Part shown: positions 49,658 to 58,526 of the stretch, piece after piece
Layout: every line of letters begins with the position of its first letter
Numbering within the stretch: position 1 is the stretch's first letter
From: Ruminiclostridium sp.
GTDB taxonomy: Bacteria; Bacillota; Clostridia; Oscillospirales; Oscillospiraceae
Reading direction: 5' to 3'
NCBI GenBank assembly: GCA_017435425.1
Contig: JAFSFC010000006.1
Coordinates: 41,041-105,040, forward strand
DNA: 64,000 bases
Position numbers and translations under genes: made by a program
The notes under the pieces: generated by a model
Told to the model about the DNA's origin: nothing
What the model saw: only the letters and a program-made list of their open reading frames with translations
Databases searched by the model: none

Positions 49658-50626
49658 AATGGTGCCGATGGGCTTGGGAGTCAGGTCCATGACCACACGG
49701 TTGATGCCTTCCACCTCATGGGTGATACGGTCGGTGATCTTGTGCAGCAGAGCATAGGGAATCTCTTCGATGGTGGCAGTCATAGCGTCCACGGTGTTGA
49801 CGGCGCGGATGATAGCGGGCCAGCCTTCGTAGCGCTTGCCGTCACGGACACCAACGCTCTTGAAGTCGGGCACTGCGATGAAGTACTGCCAGACCTTGCC
49901 TGCCAGACCGTTCAATTCGAACTCTTCACGCAGGATAGCATCGGCCTCACGCAGGGCGTGCAGACGGTCACGGGTGATGGCACCCAGGCAGCGGACACCC
50001 AGGCCGGGGCCGGGGAAGGGCTGACGGTAGACCATGGTGTGGGGCAGACCCAGAGCGTCGCCAACCACACGGACTTCGTCCTTGTACAGCAGACGGACGG
50101 GCTCCACCAGTTCCATCTTCATGTCCTCGGGCAGGCCGCCCACGTTATGGTGAGCCTTGACGCCGTCACTCTCCAGAATATCGGGATAGATGGTGCCCTG
50201 AGCCAGGAAGTCAATGCCTTCCAGCTTGGAGGACTCCTCGTCAAAGACCTTGATGAACTCAGCGCCAATGATCTTGCGCTTCTTCTCAGGCTCGGTCACG
50301 CCGGCCAGCAGGTCCAGGAAACGGTCGGTAGCGTCCACGTAGATCAGGTTGGCGTCCAGCTCCTTGCCGAAGACCTCGATGACCTGCTCGCTTTCGCCCT
50401 TACGCATCAGACCGTGGTTGACGTGGACACAAACCAGCTGCTTGCCGATTGCCTTGATCAGCAGGGCTGCCACCACAGAAGAGTCCACGCCGCCGGACAG
50501 GGCCAGCAGGACCTTCTTGTCACCAACCTGCTCACGAACAGCGGCCACCTGCTCAGCGATGAATGCCTCTGCCAGTTCAGGGGTGGTGATACGAGCCATG
50601 CTCTCAGGACGCATATTGTCTGCCAT
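49646..50626 (-). CDS. guaA: GMP synthase, ATP-pyrophosphatase subunit only (no glutaminase domain)
   Basis: Converts XMP to GMP with ATP and an amino donor. The 326 aa comprise the N-type ATP pyrophosphatase (P-loop LALSGGVDSSVVA near residue 43) and the C-terminal dimerisation domain (RQPFPGPGLGVRCLG to the end IGTIEWE). The usual 190-residue N-terminal class I glutamine amidotransferase domain is absent, and no separate copy lies nearby. The start ATG follows AGGGAGGA and leaves 20 extra residues before the pyrophosphatase fold, so this is a real short gene, not a truncated frame. It may use ammonia or a distant glutaminase subunit. Its 3' end is the island junction. Confidence 0.92.
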   Translation of the reverse strand: MADNMRPESMARITTPELAEAFIAEQVAAVREQVGDKKVLLALSGGVDSSVVAALLIKAIGKQLVCVHVNHGLMRKGESEQVIEVFGKELDANLIYVDATDRFLDLLAGVTEPEKKRKIIGAEFIKVFDEESSKLEGIDFLAQGTIYPDILESDGVKAHHNVGGLPEDMKMELVEPVRLLYKDEVRVVGDALGLPHTMVYRQPFPGPGLGVRCLGAITRDRLHALREADAILREEFELNGLAGKVWQYFIAVPDFKSVGVRDGKRYEGWPAIIRAVNTVDAMTATIEEIPYALLHKITDRITHEVEGINRVVMDLTPKPIGTIEWE

Positions 50627-50782
50627 ATTGATTCCTCCCTATATTGTATATCTAAGGTGAGATTATTAACCGAGAAGTATTATACCACAAAGCACCTCAC
50701 AAGTGGTAGAGGTTTTTGAAGGAAATCCAAAAATTTCTTTCAATTTGACGGCATTTGGCCCCCTATGACCAGGATTTATTGC

Positions 50783-51265
50783 TCAGAAAGTCAGCCGCAT
50801 CTGGTACCACCGAACATTTCCGTGGACAGATTGGGAGATTCCCTCGTTTTGAAAGCCAAATTTGCCATAATAATGAAGCAAATGTTCTTTGCAAGTGAGA
50901 ACGATCCCCCTGCGATTTTCTCTTTTGCACTGGTCTATCACATGGCGCAAGAGGTTTTCCGCTCGGCCCTGACAGCGATATGCAGGAATGGTGTCAACAC
51001 CGAAGATCATCTGCCAGGCTCCATCGGGGGCATGGAGGGATGCGTTTTCGTACATCTCATCTGCAAGGTCAGCACTGTCAGTCAGCATCCCGTTGACAAA
51101 GCTCACCAGGGTATCATCTTCCCACAGTAGCCAGAAGCGGTCCGGAAACGCCGAGAGACGGCGCTGGATGGAGGGCCGGTCTGCTGCCTCGGCAGGGGGG
51201 AAGCACTGCGCCTCCACGTGAGCAATGGCATCCAGATCATGGATGGATGCGGTACGAATCTCCAT
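50783..51265 (-). CDS. GNAT family N-acetyltransferase
   Basis: A 160-aa acetyl-CoA-dependent acyltransferase of the GCN5-related type. It starts EIRTASIHDLDAIAHVEAQCFPPAEA, the beta1-alpha1 region with the FPP signature of AANAT-like members. The acetyl-CoA loop is YRCQGRAENLLRHVI (Q/R-x-x-G-x-A), and the C-terminal YYGKFGFQNEG is typical. The substrate is unknown. The ATG at 51265 follows GGGAGGGG. It is the last gene of a PadR-DUF2812-GNAT operon, with one base between it and the DUF2812 stop. Confidence 0.88.
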   Translation of the reverse strand: MEIRTASIHDLDAIAHVEAQCFPPAEAADRPSIQRRLSAFPDRFWLLWEDDTLVSFVNGMLTDSADLADEMYENASLHAPDGAWQMIFGVDTIPAYRCQGRAENLLRHVIDQCKRENRRGIVLTCKEHLLHYYGKFGFQNEGISQSVHGNVRWYQMRLTF

Positions 51266-51266
51266 G

Positions 51267-51809
51267 TCAGACCCCTCCCACCTCATACTTCTTTTTCAGC
51301 CGCAGAAGTCCCAGACCACAGTGGATGATGATGTACACATAGATGGCAAAAATCACCAGCCAGAAAATCTGCAGCCCGATGCCAAATTGGAAAACACTGT
51401 TGGAAAACTGTGGCACAACAATACACAGAAACAAAACCAGAATGGGGAGCATACGAGTTTTGAAGACCTTTTCTGCCAGAGCCAGCCGGGACTGGTTGTC
51501 GCTGAAAATCTCCACATCTTCTCCTTCGACGACTTCTTTCCGGAAATAGCTCCAGCCAAACCGATCAAAAAGGTATTCCCAACCGTAATCTCGGAACATC
51601 TGGATATAGGCCTCCTTGTCAGTAACTTCTGCACCGCAGTAGTCCAGACGATAGACTACGTCCTTAGGTTCGCACTTTTTAAAGTAATAGCAGGACATAC
51701 CAGTGTAGCGAGTGAGTTCATAGCCATTTCTGTGCTGCGCCTGCAGGAAATCCTCTTCTTTTTCGTAGTCGGAAATGGTAAAGACTTTATGTATCTTCTT
51801 TTCAGTCAT
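51267..51809 (-). CDS. DUF2812 domain membrane protein
   Basis: A 180-aa protein with an N-terminal soluble DUF2812 region (KKIHKVFTISDYEKEEDFLQAQHRNGYELTRYTG) and two C-terminal membrane helices (MLPILVLFLCIVVPQF and FWLVIFAIYVYIIIHCGLGL). Proteins of this family are commonly encoded after PadR-type regulators and are presumed membrane sensors or regulators, without known activity. The ATG at 51809 overlaps the padR stop (ATGA), so it is translationally coupled. A GTG at 51818 is a less likely start. Confidence 0.85.
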   Translation of the reverse strand: MTEKKIHKVFTISDYEKEEDFLQAQHRNGYELTRYTGMSCYYFKKCEPKDVVYRLDYCGAEVTDKEAYIQMFRDYGWEYLFDRFGWSYFRKEVVEGEDVEIFSDNQSRLALAEKVFKTRMLPILVLFLCIVVPQFSNSVFQFGIGLQIFWLVIFAIYVYIIIHCGLGLLRLKKKYEVGGV

Positions 51810-52126
51810 GCCATCCACTCTCCTTTGCTGTTTCGATACAGCCGCTCGATGCGCTGCAGTTCAATGCTTAAAATGTCACGCCCCAAATCTGTGATGTGGT
51901 AGAGTTTTCTTTTCTCTTCCTCCCGAACGAAGGCAATGAGCCCGTCCTTCTCCATCTTGGAGAGGGTGCCGTACATGGTACCCGGGCTGATGACCACAGC
52001 ACCATTGGTCATTTTCTTTACGTTTTGGGTGATATTATAGCCGTGCATTTCCTCCTGAAGACAGAACAGAATATAGAATCCCGTTTCCGTCATGGGGATG
52101 TATACTCGTTTGATGCGATCTTCCAT
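51806..52126 (-). CDS. PadR family transcriptional regulator
   Basis: A 106-aa winged-helix regulator. The family core is ETGFYILFCLQEEMHGYNITQNVKKMTNG, then VVISPGTMYGTLSKMEKDGLIAFVREEEKRKLYHITDLG, the full PadR DNA-binding domain with a short dimer helix. Such proteins usually repress their own operon and that of a membrane neighbour. The upstream gap contains two palindromes that may be its operators. It is the first gene of the operon with DUF2812 and GNAT genes and divergent from the YjdF-like gene. Confidence 0.92.
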   Translation of the reverse strand: MEDRIKRVYIPMTETGFYILFCLQEEMHGYNITQNVKKMTNGAVVISPGTMYGTLSKMEKDGLIAFVREEEKRKLYHITDLGRDILSIELQRIERLYRNSKGEWMA

Positions 52127-52159
52127 ATAGGACCCATCCTTTTTATATTCCAGCTCGAT

Positions 52160-52197
52160 GTATCAAGGTTCGATACAAATATATCGCAGCACGATAT
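52160..52197. promoter_or_regulatory. Two adjacent palindromes, candidate PadR operators
   Basis: GTATC-N7-GATAC (52160-52176) and ATATCG-N5-CGATAT (52181-52197) share a common ATC/GAT theme and the same 17-base length, in the padR divergent gap. Confidence 0.6.
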
Positions 52198-52260
52198 ACT
52201 TGTCAAGACGAAAATATTATACTAAACTATTTCCAGCGTTTGAAGAAAGGAGATGAGCCC

Positions 52261-53121
52261 TTGGGTCATCGCAACAATAGACGAAAGAATTTGAGGGATG
52301 CGGTCAACATGGAGCTGCGGGAACACAAAAGCTCCTTTCGAGTCTTTTGGGCCCTGCGTTGCCTGGTTATCCTATGTATCGTCCGACAATTCTTCCTGCA
52401 CAATTATGAGGCTTGCTTCTTTGGGCTTCTCACCCTTGTCCTTCTTTACCTGCCCAGCCTGGTCCAGGTTACTTTGAAAATCGAGATTCCCATTGGACTT
52501 GAGATCGCCATTCTGTTTTTCATTTTTGCGGCAGAGATCCTTGGGGAAATCAACGCCTTCTATCAAAAAATCCCATTCTGGGACACCATGCTCCATACCA
52601 TCAACGGTTTCCTCTGTGCCGCCATCGGCTTTTCTCTGGTGCTTCTGCTGAATAACAACAGCAAATTGACCTTTGAGCTGTCACCTCTGTTCCTGGCACT
52701 GGTAGCATTTTGTTTCTCCATGACCATCGGCGTCCTGTGGGAGTTCTTTGAGTGCTTTATGGACCTGCGGTTCGGCATGGATATGCAGAAGGACTGGATC
52801 GTGGACGGCATCCACACGGTGATGCTGGATACTTCCATGACCAATACCGTGATCAATATCACAGATATCAAAGATGTGATCCTCGTCCACAGTGACGGCA
52901 GTCAGGAGGCCCTGGGCCTGGGCGGCTATCTGGACATCGGCATCATCGACACCATGAAGGATCTGTTTGTGAACTTTATCGGTGCTGTGGTGTTCTCCGT
53001 TTTCGGTTTTCTTTACGCTCGGAGCAGTGGCAAAAAGAAGGTTGTCTCCACCTTTATGCCCAGCAAAAAGACCGACGAAACCGACTACCTGAAATACGTC
53101 AAAGAAAACAGCGAACAGTAA
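52261..53121 (+). CDS. YjdF/DUF2238-like integral membrane protein
   Basis: A 286-aa protein with about six membrane helices. The segment WDTMLHTINGFLCAAIGFSLVLLL and the later TIGVLWEFFECFMDLRFGMDMQKDW resemble DUF2238/YjdF proteins (W-D-T-x-L-H and W-E-x-x-E motifs). Its function is unknown. The start is probably TTG at 52261, eight to nine bases after AAAGGAG; the TTG at 52240 lies before that site. Divergent from padR and possibly under its control. Confidence 0.75.
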   Translation: MGHRNNRRKNLRDAVNMELREHKSSFRVFWALRCLVILCIVRQFFLHNYEACFFGLLTLVLLYLPSLVQVTLKIEIPIGLEIAILFFIFAAEILGEINAFYQKIPFWDTMLHTINGFLCAAIGFSLVLLLNNNSKLTFELSPLFLALVAFCFSMTIGVLWEFFECFMDLRFGMDMQKDWIVDGIHTVMLDTSMTNTVINITDIKDVILVHSDGSQEALGLGGYLDIGIIDTMKDLFVNFIGAVVFSVFGFLYARSSGKKKVVSTFMPSKKTDETDYLKYVKENSEQ

Positions 53122-53156
53122 AACGAGAACTCCTCAGTTTGAGGAGTTCTCGTTTT
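53120..53156. terminator. Bidirectional terminator, 17-bp stem
   Basis: Arms 53120-53136 and 53140-53156 pair perfectly around GTT, with AAAA and TTTT ends, between convergent genes. Confidence 0.93.
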
Positions 53157-54734
53157 TCATTTCCACTGTTCTTTTGCTAACCGTGTTCCCGTCGGGGTCA
53201 GGCAGCAGCCGTTGCAGCACATACCCAGTTCTTTAGAAATCTGACCACCTACCTGGACCATGATCCGGCTCATCTCATCCAGAGGAATGACCACATCGAA
53301 CCCAGCACAGACAGATTGTGCCGAAGCGGCAGCCACAGAGACGCCAGCGATATTTCGGGCCAGACAGGGAACTTGTACCAGGCCGGCCACAGGATCGCAG
53401 ATCAAACCCAGAAAGCTTTGCAGACACATGGAGGCCGCATCACAGGCCTGCTTCGGAGTACCGCCCATAAGTTGGACCAGCCCGGCAGCAGACATAGCCG
53501 CACCACAGGCGATCTCTGCCTGACAGCCATGGGTCCCGCCAGCAAACTCATTCCCGTCCACCATCATAAGAACACCAATGATGCCAGCTGCCATGAGGGC
53601 CTCATGCAGTTCCACCTCTGTTGATCCCATCCGCTCGGCAGCGGAGAGCAGCAGGCCAGGAAGGATGCCGGAAGAGCCGCCTGTGGGGACGCAGACGATC
53701 TTTCCGGCAGCATTGCTGTGTTCCATGATGCCCAATGCACTGGGAATGGCATCATCCAGCAGACCAAGAGAGGGCATAGGTCCAGTTCCGATCTTCCCCT
53801 TCATCTGCGCCGCCTTGGGGGTAACAATGCCGTTAAACTGAAGATCCGGACGGAAACCACCATCCCGGGATTCTCGCATGATATCCCACAGCATGTCACT
53901 ATACCCACGGACCTGCTCTTCCGTCCATCCGCTGATGGCCATTTCGTAGTCAATGGCAGCTCGGGCAGCAGAACAGTTATGCTCCTGGCAATAGCTGACC
54001 AATTCATCAGCACTGTTAAACGGCGGTTTTCGGGAAATATCGGTGACAACAGGATGGATAGGGGAGACCTCACGCGCCCAAAGAATATCTTTCCGACCAT
54101 TCAATTCAGACAAAAGTTCAGGCGAAAAAGCTCGTGCTGCCCGAAGAATGCCGATGGAGCACACCGGACCGACACTGAACGCACTGTCATTGAGTCCAGA
54201 AATACGAGAACTGAGTTCTTCCACAAGTGCTTTTGCAGAAGAGACAGACGGCTCTGCAAGGGCAATGACCAGTTCATAGTTGGCACCTCTCAAATCCAAG
54301 GGACAGCCTTCAATGGAATGAAGCCGAAACGCTCCTCCCCCCAGGGACTCTCCCACCACGGTGAGGGTATTTCCATCGGCGGCAGTCAACCGCAGGCGGG
54401 CCGTTTCCATGCCTCCAATGGTGAGATCATCCACTTCCTGAAAAACGACCTCCATCCCGGCCTGCTTCGCATTTTCATAAGCCTGAGGAAATGCAGGATC
54501 ATTTTGCTCTTTCCCCAGCAAACCGTTGATAAAACCAAGATCACTTCTCATCCCGTAAAGGGTGGTAACAAAGGCTCCCTTGCTGTAATACTCCACCACA
54601 GCTTTCGATGGGGTACCGCCCAAAAGCTGATGACAGACCAGGCCGATCCGCACAGGGCCACAGGTGTTGGAGCTGGATGGCCCGGGAGTAATGGGGGCCA
54701 AAGCGTGGTTAAAAATGCTGCTGTATTCTTTCAT
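53157..54734 (-). CDS. L-serine dehydratase-like iron-sulfur lyase, fused beta and alpha domains
   Basis: A 525-aa 4Fe-4S lyase of the L-serine ammonia-lyase family, which converts serine to pyruvate and ammonia. The N-terminal beta domain carries GPSSSNTCGPVRIGL (residues 18-32) and a later ACT-like region. The alpha domain includes TGGSSGILPGLLLS, GTHGCQAEIACGAAMSAAGL and the cluster site CDPVAGLVQVPCLARN, with the C-terminal CCNGCCLTPTG. Bacterial enzymes are often split in two genes in Firmicutes; here one chain carries both parts. Some close relatives may act on other hydroxy-amino acids. The ATG at 54734 follows a weak CCGGAGGACG site. Confidence 0.87.
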   Translation of the reverse strand: MKEYSSIFNHALAPITPGPSSSNTCGPVRIGLVCHQLLGGTPSKAVVEYYSKGAFVTTLYGMRSDLGFINGLLGKEQNDPAFPQAYENAKQAGMEVVFQEVDDLTIGGMETARLRLTAADGNTLTVVGESLGGGAFRLHSIEGCPLDLRGANYELVIALAEPSVSSAKALVEELSSRISGLNDSAFSVGPVCSIGILRAARAFSPELLSELNGRKDILWAREVSPIHPVVTDISRKPPFNSADELVSYCQEHNCSAARAAIDYEMAISGWTEEQVRGYSDMLWDIMRESRDGGFRPDLQFNGIVTPKAAQMKGKIGTGPMPSLGLLDDAIPSALGIMEHSNAAGKIVCVPTGGSSGILPGLLLSAAERMGSTEVELHEALMAAGIIGVLMMVDGNEFAGGTHGCQAEIACGAAMSAAGLVQLMGGTPKQACDAASMCLQSFLGLICDPVAGLVQVPCLARNIAGVSVAAASAQSVCAGFDVVIPLDEMSRIMVQVGGQISKELGMCCNGCCLTPTGTRLAKEQWK

Positions 54735-54920
54735 GGTCGTCCTCCGGGAAAAACGAATGCAAATCTATTCAATAGGATTTTTTGATTCTATTATATTTTC
54801 TGCGTGGTTGTCAATCATGAAGGTAAGAAAAACTCGCAAAAAGCTGGTCTCTTTGCCCTAAACGCACAGTATAAAATCTGTTTGGAACGCAGATATTAGG
54901 AGGACAAAGGGGGACAGCCT

Positions 54921-55601
54921 ATGCTTATGGCAGTTATTCGCACCATCATTCTGTATCTTGTCATTGTGATCGGCATCCGACTCATGGGAAAGCGGCAGAT
55001 CGGCCAGCTGGAGCCCTCCGAGTTTGTACTGTCACTTCTTATCGCAGATCTTGCGGCGGTGCCCATGCAAGACTTTGGCATTCCCATCATCATGGGGATC
55101 GTTCCTATCATAACCCTCTTGTGTCTATCCACGATCCTGTCTGTGCTGACAGTAAAAAGCATTCGTATCCGTGCTCTCCTGTGCAGCCGCCCCAGCATTG
55201 TGGTCCAGGACGGGAAAATCCATTCCCGGGAAATGGTGAAAAACCGTTTTACGGTAGATGAACTGATGGAGGAACTTCGGGTAGCCGGGGTGACTGACCT
55301 GGATTCGGTCAAATATGCCGTTCTGGAAACCACCGGCCGTATCTCTGTCATCACACGCAAGGAGGATCAGCCCCCCAGCGCAGCCGACTTGGGCCTTCCT
55401 GTAAAAGATGCCGGTCTGCCTGTGATCGTCGTCAGCGATGGCCGCATTCTCTCTGAGAACATGAAAGTGCGAAATCTAACGGATACCTGGCTGCAGGAAC
55501 AGCTTTCTGCCAGCGGAGTACAGGATATTTCTACGGTGTTTCTCATGACAGTAGATGAGACAGGGAAGGTGCATTTATCCGAAAGAGAGGATGACACGTG
55601 A
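54921..55601 (+). CDS. DUF421 (YetF-like) membrane protein
   Basis: A 226-aa protein of the YetF family with three N-terminal helices (residues 1-85) and a conserved cytoplasmic domain. The family signature RLMGKRQIGQLEPSEFVLSLLIADLAAVPM and the later GKIHSREMVKNRFTVDELMEELR are complete. These proteins are linked with sporulation and germination in Bacillus, but the mechanism is not settled. The start codon 54921 lies 13 bases after an AGGAGGAC site. It shares four bases with the DUF4363 gene, a pairing often seen in spore-forming Firmicutes. Confidence 0.9.
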   Translation: MLMAVIRTIILYLVIVIGIRLMGKRQIGQLEPSEFVLSLLIADLAAVPMQDFGIPIIMGIVPIITLLCLSTILSVLTVKSIRIRALLCSRPSIVVQDGKIHSREMVKNRFTVDELMEELRVAGVTDLDSVKYAVLETTGRISVITRKEDQPPSAADLGLPVKDAGLPVIVVSDGRILSENMKVRNLTDTWLQEQLSASGVQDISTVFLMTVDETGKVHLSEREDDT

Positions 55602-55978
55602 AACAACTATGGTCTGCGGTGCTCTTGCTGGCAGGAATGGTCGTTCTGCTTGCCTGGAATGGGCATCATATTATGAGTGAAATCCAGCCGCTCCAACAAC
55701 GCCTGGATGAGGCAGTCTTTGCAGCGAAAGCCGGGGAATGGGAACAGGCAGAAGATCTTACAAAACAGGTTCGCGACAACTGGAAGGGGAAACTCCCATA
55801 TTTATATCTTGTCCAAAGTCATCGGGATGTGGATGAGATCACCATTCTTTTGGATGAATCCTTGGAATATACAGCCAGTCAGACCACCAACACGTATGCG
55901 GCAGTAAATGCGAGGATCCAGGGCTTAATGGAGGGAATCCACCGGATCGAAATCGTTTCCATCAGTACCCTAATGTAA
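55598..55978 (+). CDS. DUF4363 family membrane-anchored protein
   Basis: A 126-aa protein with one N-terminal membrane helix (WSAVLLLAGMVVLLAWNG) and a helical extracytoplasmic part (PLQQRLDEAVFAAKAGEWEQAEDLTKQVRDNW) that matches the DUF4363 pattern. It is translated from a GTG that overlaps the DUF421 stop. The DUF421-DUF4363 pair is conserved in Clostridia; the role is unknown. Confidence 0.85.
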   Translation: MKQLWSAVLLLAGMVVLLAWNGHHIMSEIQPLQQRLDEAVFAAKAGEWEQAEDLTKQVRDNWKGKLPYLYLVQSHRDVDEITILLDESLEYTASQTTNTYAAVNARIQGLMEGIHRIEIVSISTLM

Positions 55979-55979
55979 A

Positions 55980-56006
55980 ACTCCGCTGCCCAAAAGACAG
56001 CGGAGT
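55980..56006. terminator. Terminator between DUF4363 and nrdR
   Basis: A nine-bp stem (55980-55988 with 55998-56006) with a nine-base loop. The T-run is best for the minus-strand nrdR transcript. Confidence 0.75.
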
Positions 56007-56018
56007 GAAACGATACCA

Positions 56019-56477
56019 TTATTTTTTCTTGTCCAGGAGTTTGTTCAGTTCGTCCATAAAGGTGTTGATATCCTTAAACTGGCGGTAAACAGAAGCGAAG
56101 CGAACGTAGGCAACTTCGTCAATGTCCTTCAGCCGATCCATGACCATTTCACCGATCTGCTTGCTGTTGACCTCGCCGCCCAGCTCGTTCTGCAGTTCCT
56201 TTTCAATGTCGTCCGCCACCTTTTCCAGCAGGGACAGGGAGACAGAACGCTTTTCACAGGCCTTGAGCATACTGTTGAGGAGCTTATTCCGGTCAAAAGC
56301 CTGGCGGCTGCCGTTCTTTTTGATGACGATCATGGGCAGAACTTCCACCGTCTCATAGGTGGTGAAGCGGTTGTGGCACTTGAGGCATTCCCGGCGGCGG
56401 CGGATACTGGTCCCGTCGTTGGCGGGGCGGGAATCGACGACCTTACTGTCAAGGGTAGCGCAAAACGGACATTTCAT
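56019..56477 (-). CDS. nrdR: Transcriptional repressor NrdR
   Basis: Repressor of ribonucleotide reductase genes that senses ATP/dATP. The N-terminal zinc ribbon is [18 protein letters not shown] with C3/C6 and [12 protein letters not shown], and the ATP-cone domain runs from about residue 46 ([19 protein letters not shown]) to 135. At 152 aa it matches the family. The ATG at 56477 has AGGAGGT nine bases upstream; the ORF could extend to 56507, but the zinc ribbon starts here. It is a single gene. Confidence 0.96.
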   Translation of the reverse strand: MKCPFCATLDSKVVDSRPANDGTSIRRRRECLKCHNRFTTYETVEVLPMIVIKKNGSRQAFDRNKLLNSMLKACEKRSVSLSLLEKVADDIEKELQNELGGEVNSKQIGEMVMDRLKDIDEVAYVRFASVYRQFKDINTFMDELNKLLDKKK

Positions 56478-56647
56478 AGAGCTGAGACCTCCTGAAATCA
56501 TATTCAAGTACTTTAACGTAGTATACCATATCTTGTGGGTGATTGCATCTGTTTTTTCAAGAAAAACAAAAAATTTGCAAGAGAATGGAACTTTATTTCT
56601 CCTGCTCCGTCTGATATGATAGAGAAAACCAGATTGGAGGGCGTCCT

Positions 56648-57130
56648 ATGAGAAAACTGTTTGTCATTGTCATGCTGCTTCTACTGCTCAGCTCAGGTTT
56701 GACGGGCTGCTCTTCCGGGCAAACTGCGGATCTTCCTGCTCTGACCGTAGGAGGTACCATGGAAGTAAACCCAGGCGCGCACAGCTGGAATGTAAAGCAG
56801 GGCTTGGGGCTCTGGATGGCTCAGGAGACCGGCGCGGTGTTTCCTCTGGATTATACGGATGCCTACCCGGCGTTTCCCCTGCCGGCAGATGGTGTCATCC
56901 CCTTAGGTTGGGCTGTGGCACCGGACTCCTATAGGGTTGCATACTGGACAGAGGATGTCTGGGATGACGGGATGGACGCCACCATGACGGATGGGCAGAT
57001 CAATGACCAAGGTTTCCTGATGCCGAAAGAAGACACCCCCGCCATGGTCACTGTGCAGGCTCAGTGGAACAAACGAATCTTTCGTGGGTGGTACGGGAAC
57101 GTGGAATATGTTTTCAAAATCATACCATAA
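56648..57130 (+). CDS. Hypothetical lipoprotein, 160 aa
   Basis: A small exported protein with a clear lipoprotein signal (VIVMLLLLLSSGLTGC, cysteine near residue 21). The mature part has no family I recognise. It contains GTMEVNPGAHSWNVKQG, DYTDAYPAFPLPADG and a C-terminal beta-rich end (ADGNVEYVFKII-like). It is a single gene between nrdR and a terminator; the ATG follows TTGGAGGG. The role is unknown. Confidence 0.8.
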   Translation: MRKLFVIVMLLLLLSSGLTGCSSGQTADLPALTVGGTMEVNPGAHSWNVKQGLGLWMAQETGAVFPLDYTDAYPAFPLPADGVIPLGWAVAPDSYRVAYWTEDVWDDGMDATMTDGQINDQGFLMPKEDTPAMVTVQAQWNKRIFRGWYGNVEYVFKIIP

Positions 57131-57135
57131 ACATA

Positions 57136-57165
57136 AGCCGCCGTATCGTTGATGATACGGCGGCT
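57136..57165. terminator. Terminator between lipoprotein and flavodoxin-fold genes
   Basis: A 12-bp stem (57136-57147 with 57154-57165) followed by GCTTTTT. Confidence 0.87.
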
Positions 57166-57170
57166 GCTTT

Positions 57171-58523
57171 TTACATAGTTTCTTTCTGTACCTTCGCCAG
57201 GACTTTATGGTAGGGGGCCAGCATGCCATCCCGCATGTATTTGGCGCCCTTTCCCTTGACAGCAGGAGAGCCCATCAGCCCGCCCACCAGATACATGCCC
57301 AGCATGGTACCCATCTTCTTCTGGGGGAAGTCGTACTGCCCATGTTCCTTATAGAACTTATGATCCTCCTTCATGAATCCCTGCATAAGCCAGATGAGGT
57401 CCCGGAAGATCTTCATGCCGCCAACTCCATAAAAGTTGGGCGGTGGTGCGTAGCTATGTTCCAGTCCATAAGAGAGACGAGCGGCCATCCGGTCGATTCC
57501 TCCGTCAGTGTCCACTTCGTCGGTGGCTACGCCGGCCAGGAAGTTCCCGCCCACCTGGGCGCGGGCTTCGATAACGGTTTGCAGGTTTTGCTCCCGGCTA
57601 TAGGGACCGCTGACCAGATAACCAACCGGGGTTCCCATGGTGACCGCCCGGTGCCCGTTGCAGAACTGGCGGTCGTCATAGCATTTGAACAGCGGGCCCA
57701 TGGAGTGGTCCTGGATGGAAAAGGCATAGACCGTAGCCTGGGCAGACTGGATATCCCCACGAAGGAAGTCCTCAAATCCATCCTTGTAGATACAATTTCC
57801 AGTGGCACCGCACTGCATACAGCCCAGGCAGCCGCCCTGGAAGGGGAAGTTACGGAGGTTGACCACCCGGGTCTTGTGGGGACAGACCGCTCGGAACCTT
57901 TGGATCATGGCTTGAAGCTGGGTATCCTCCTCCCGGCAGTCAGTTACAATGACCACTTCACCGTTTTTTTCCTGCTGGTTTTTCTCAGGAACCGAAGCCG
58001 TCTGAGAGGGTACAGGGTGGAAGAAAGAGGGGAGAGGTTCATACTGGTCATGCTCCACAGACCAGCAGACATAGCGCAGGAAGTCCTCGGCTTCCTTCTG
58101 GCCCTTTTCGCTGAGCAGGTCATCCATATCGGCAGAGAGCCCCTGAATGACCTTCATCCTCATGTCCTGGCAGTTTTCCAGAATATAACGATGGGCAGTC
58201 ATATCGTAAAAGTGCTTGGACGTGGTCAGCTGAGTAACATACTTTCCGGAAAAATCCACGCCGCTCTCCTTCATCAGGCGAATCAGCTTGTGGAGCTGAC
58301 TGGGGGCAAGAAAGGTATAAACAGGATATGAGAACAGGATCAGGTCTGCCTGCGCGATGCGCTCCAGAACAGGGGAGAGGTCCTTTTCCAACCCCCGGAT
58401 CTTCTGGGCAGCATGGATGACCCCGAAGGAATGCTCCGGGAACTTAACCTGTAAGTAACGAACGGTCTGAAGGGTAACACTGTATTTACCCTTAGGGCTT
58501 CCGTTGAGAACGAGTATTTTCAC
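57171..58523 (-). CDS. Double flavodoxin-fold NAD(P)H-dependent FMN oxidoreductase
   Basis: A 450-aa protein with two flavodoxin-like halves. The first half starts MKILVLNGSPKGKYSVTLQ, with the FMN phosphate loop GSPKGK. The second starts near residue 195 (EVVIVTDCREED) and contains a Cys cluster, GGCLGCMQCGATGNCIYKDGF, like iron-sulfur flavoproteins. The C-terminal 100 residues add a helical region. The start is GTG at 58523, after AAAGGAG. It lies three bases after the stop of the frameshifted hydrolase gene, so both belong to one operon. The electron partners are unknown. Confidence 0.8.
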   Translation of the reverse strand: MKILVLNGSPKGKYSVTLQTVRYLQVKFPEHSFGVIHAAQKIRGLEKDLSPVLERIAQADLILFSYPVYTFLAPSQLHKLIRLMKESGVDFSGKYVTQLTTSKHFYDMTAHRYILENCQDMRMKVIQGLSADMDDLLSEKGQKEAEDFLRYVCWSVEHDQYEPLPSFFHPVPSQTASVPEKNQQEKNGEVVIVTDCREEDTQLQAMIQRFRAVCPHKTRVVNLRNFPFQGGCLGCMQCGATGNCIYKDGFEDFLRGDIQSAQATVYAFSIQDHSMGPLFKCYDDRQFCNGHRAVTMGTPVGYLVSGPYSREQNLQTVIEARAQVGGNFLAGVATDEVDTDGGIDRMAARLSYGLEHSYAPPPNFYGVGGMKIFRDLIWLMQGFMKEDHKFYKEHGQYDFPQKKMGTMLGMYLVGGLMGSPAVKGKGAKYMRDGMLAPYHKVLAKVQKETM

Positions 58524-58526
58524 GGA

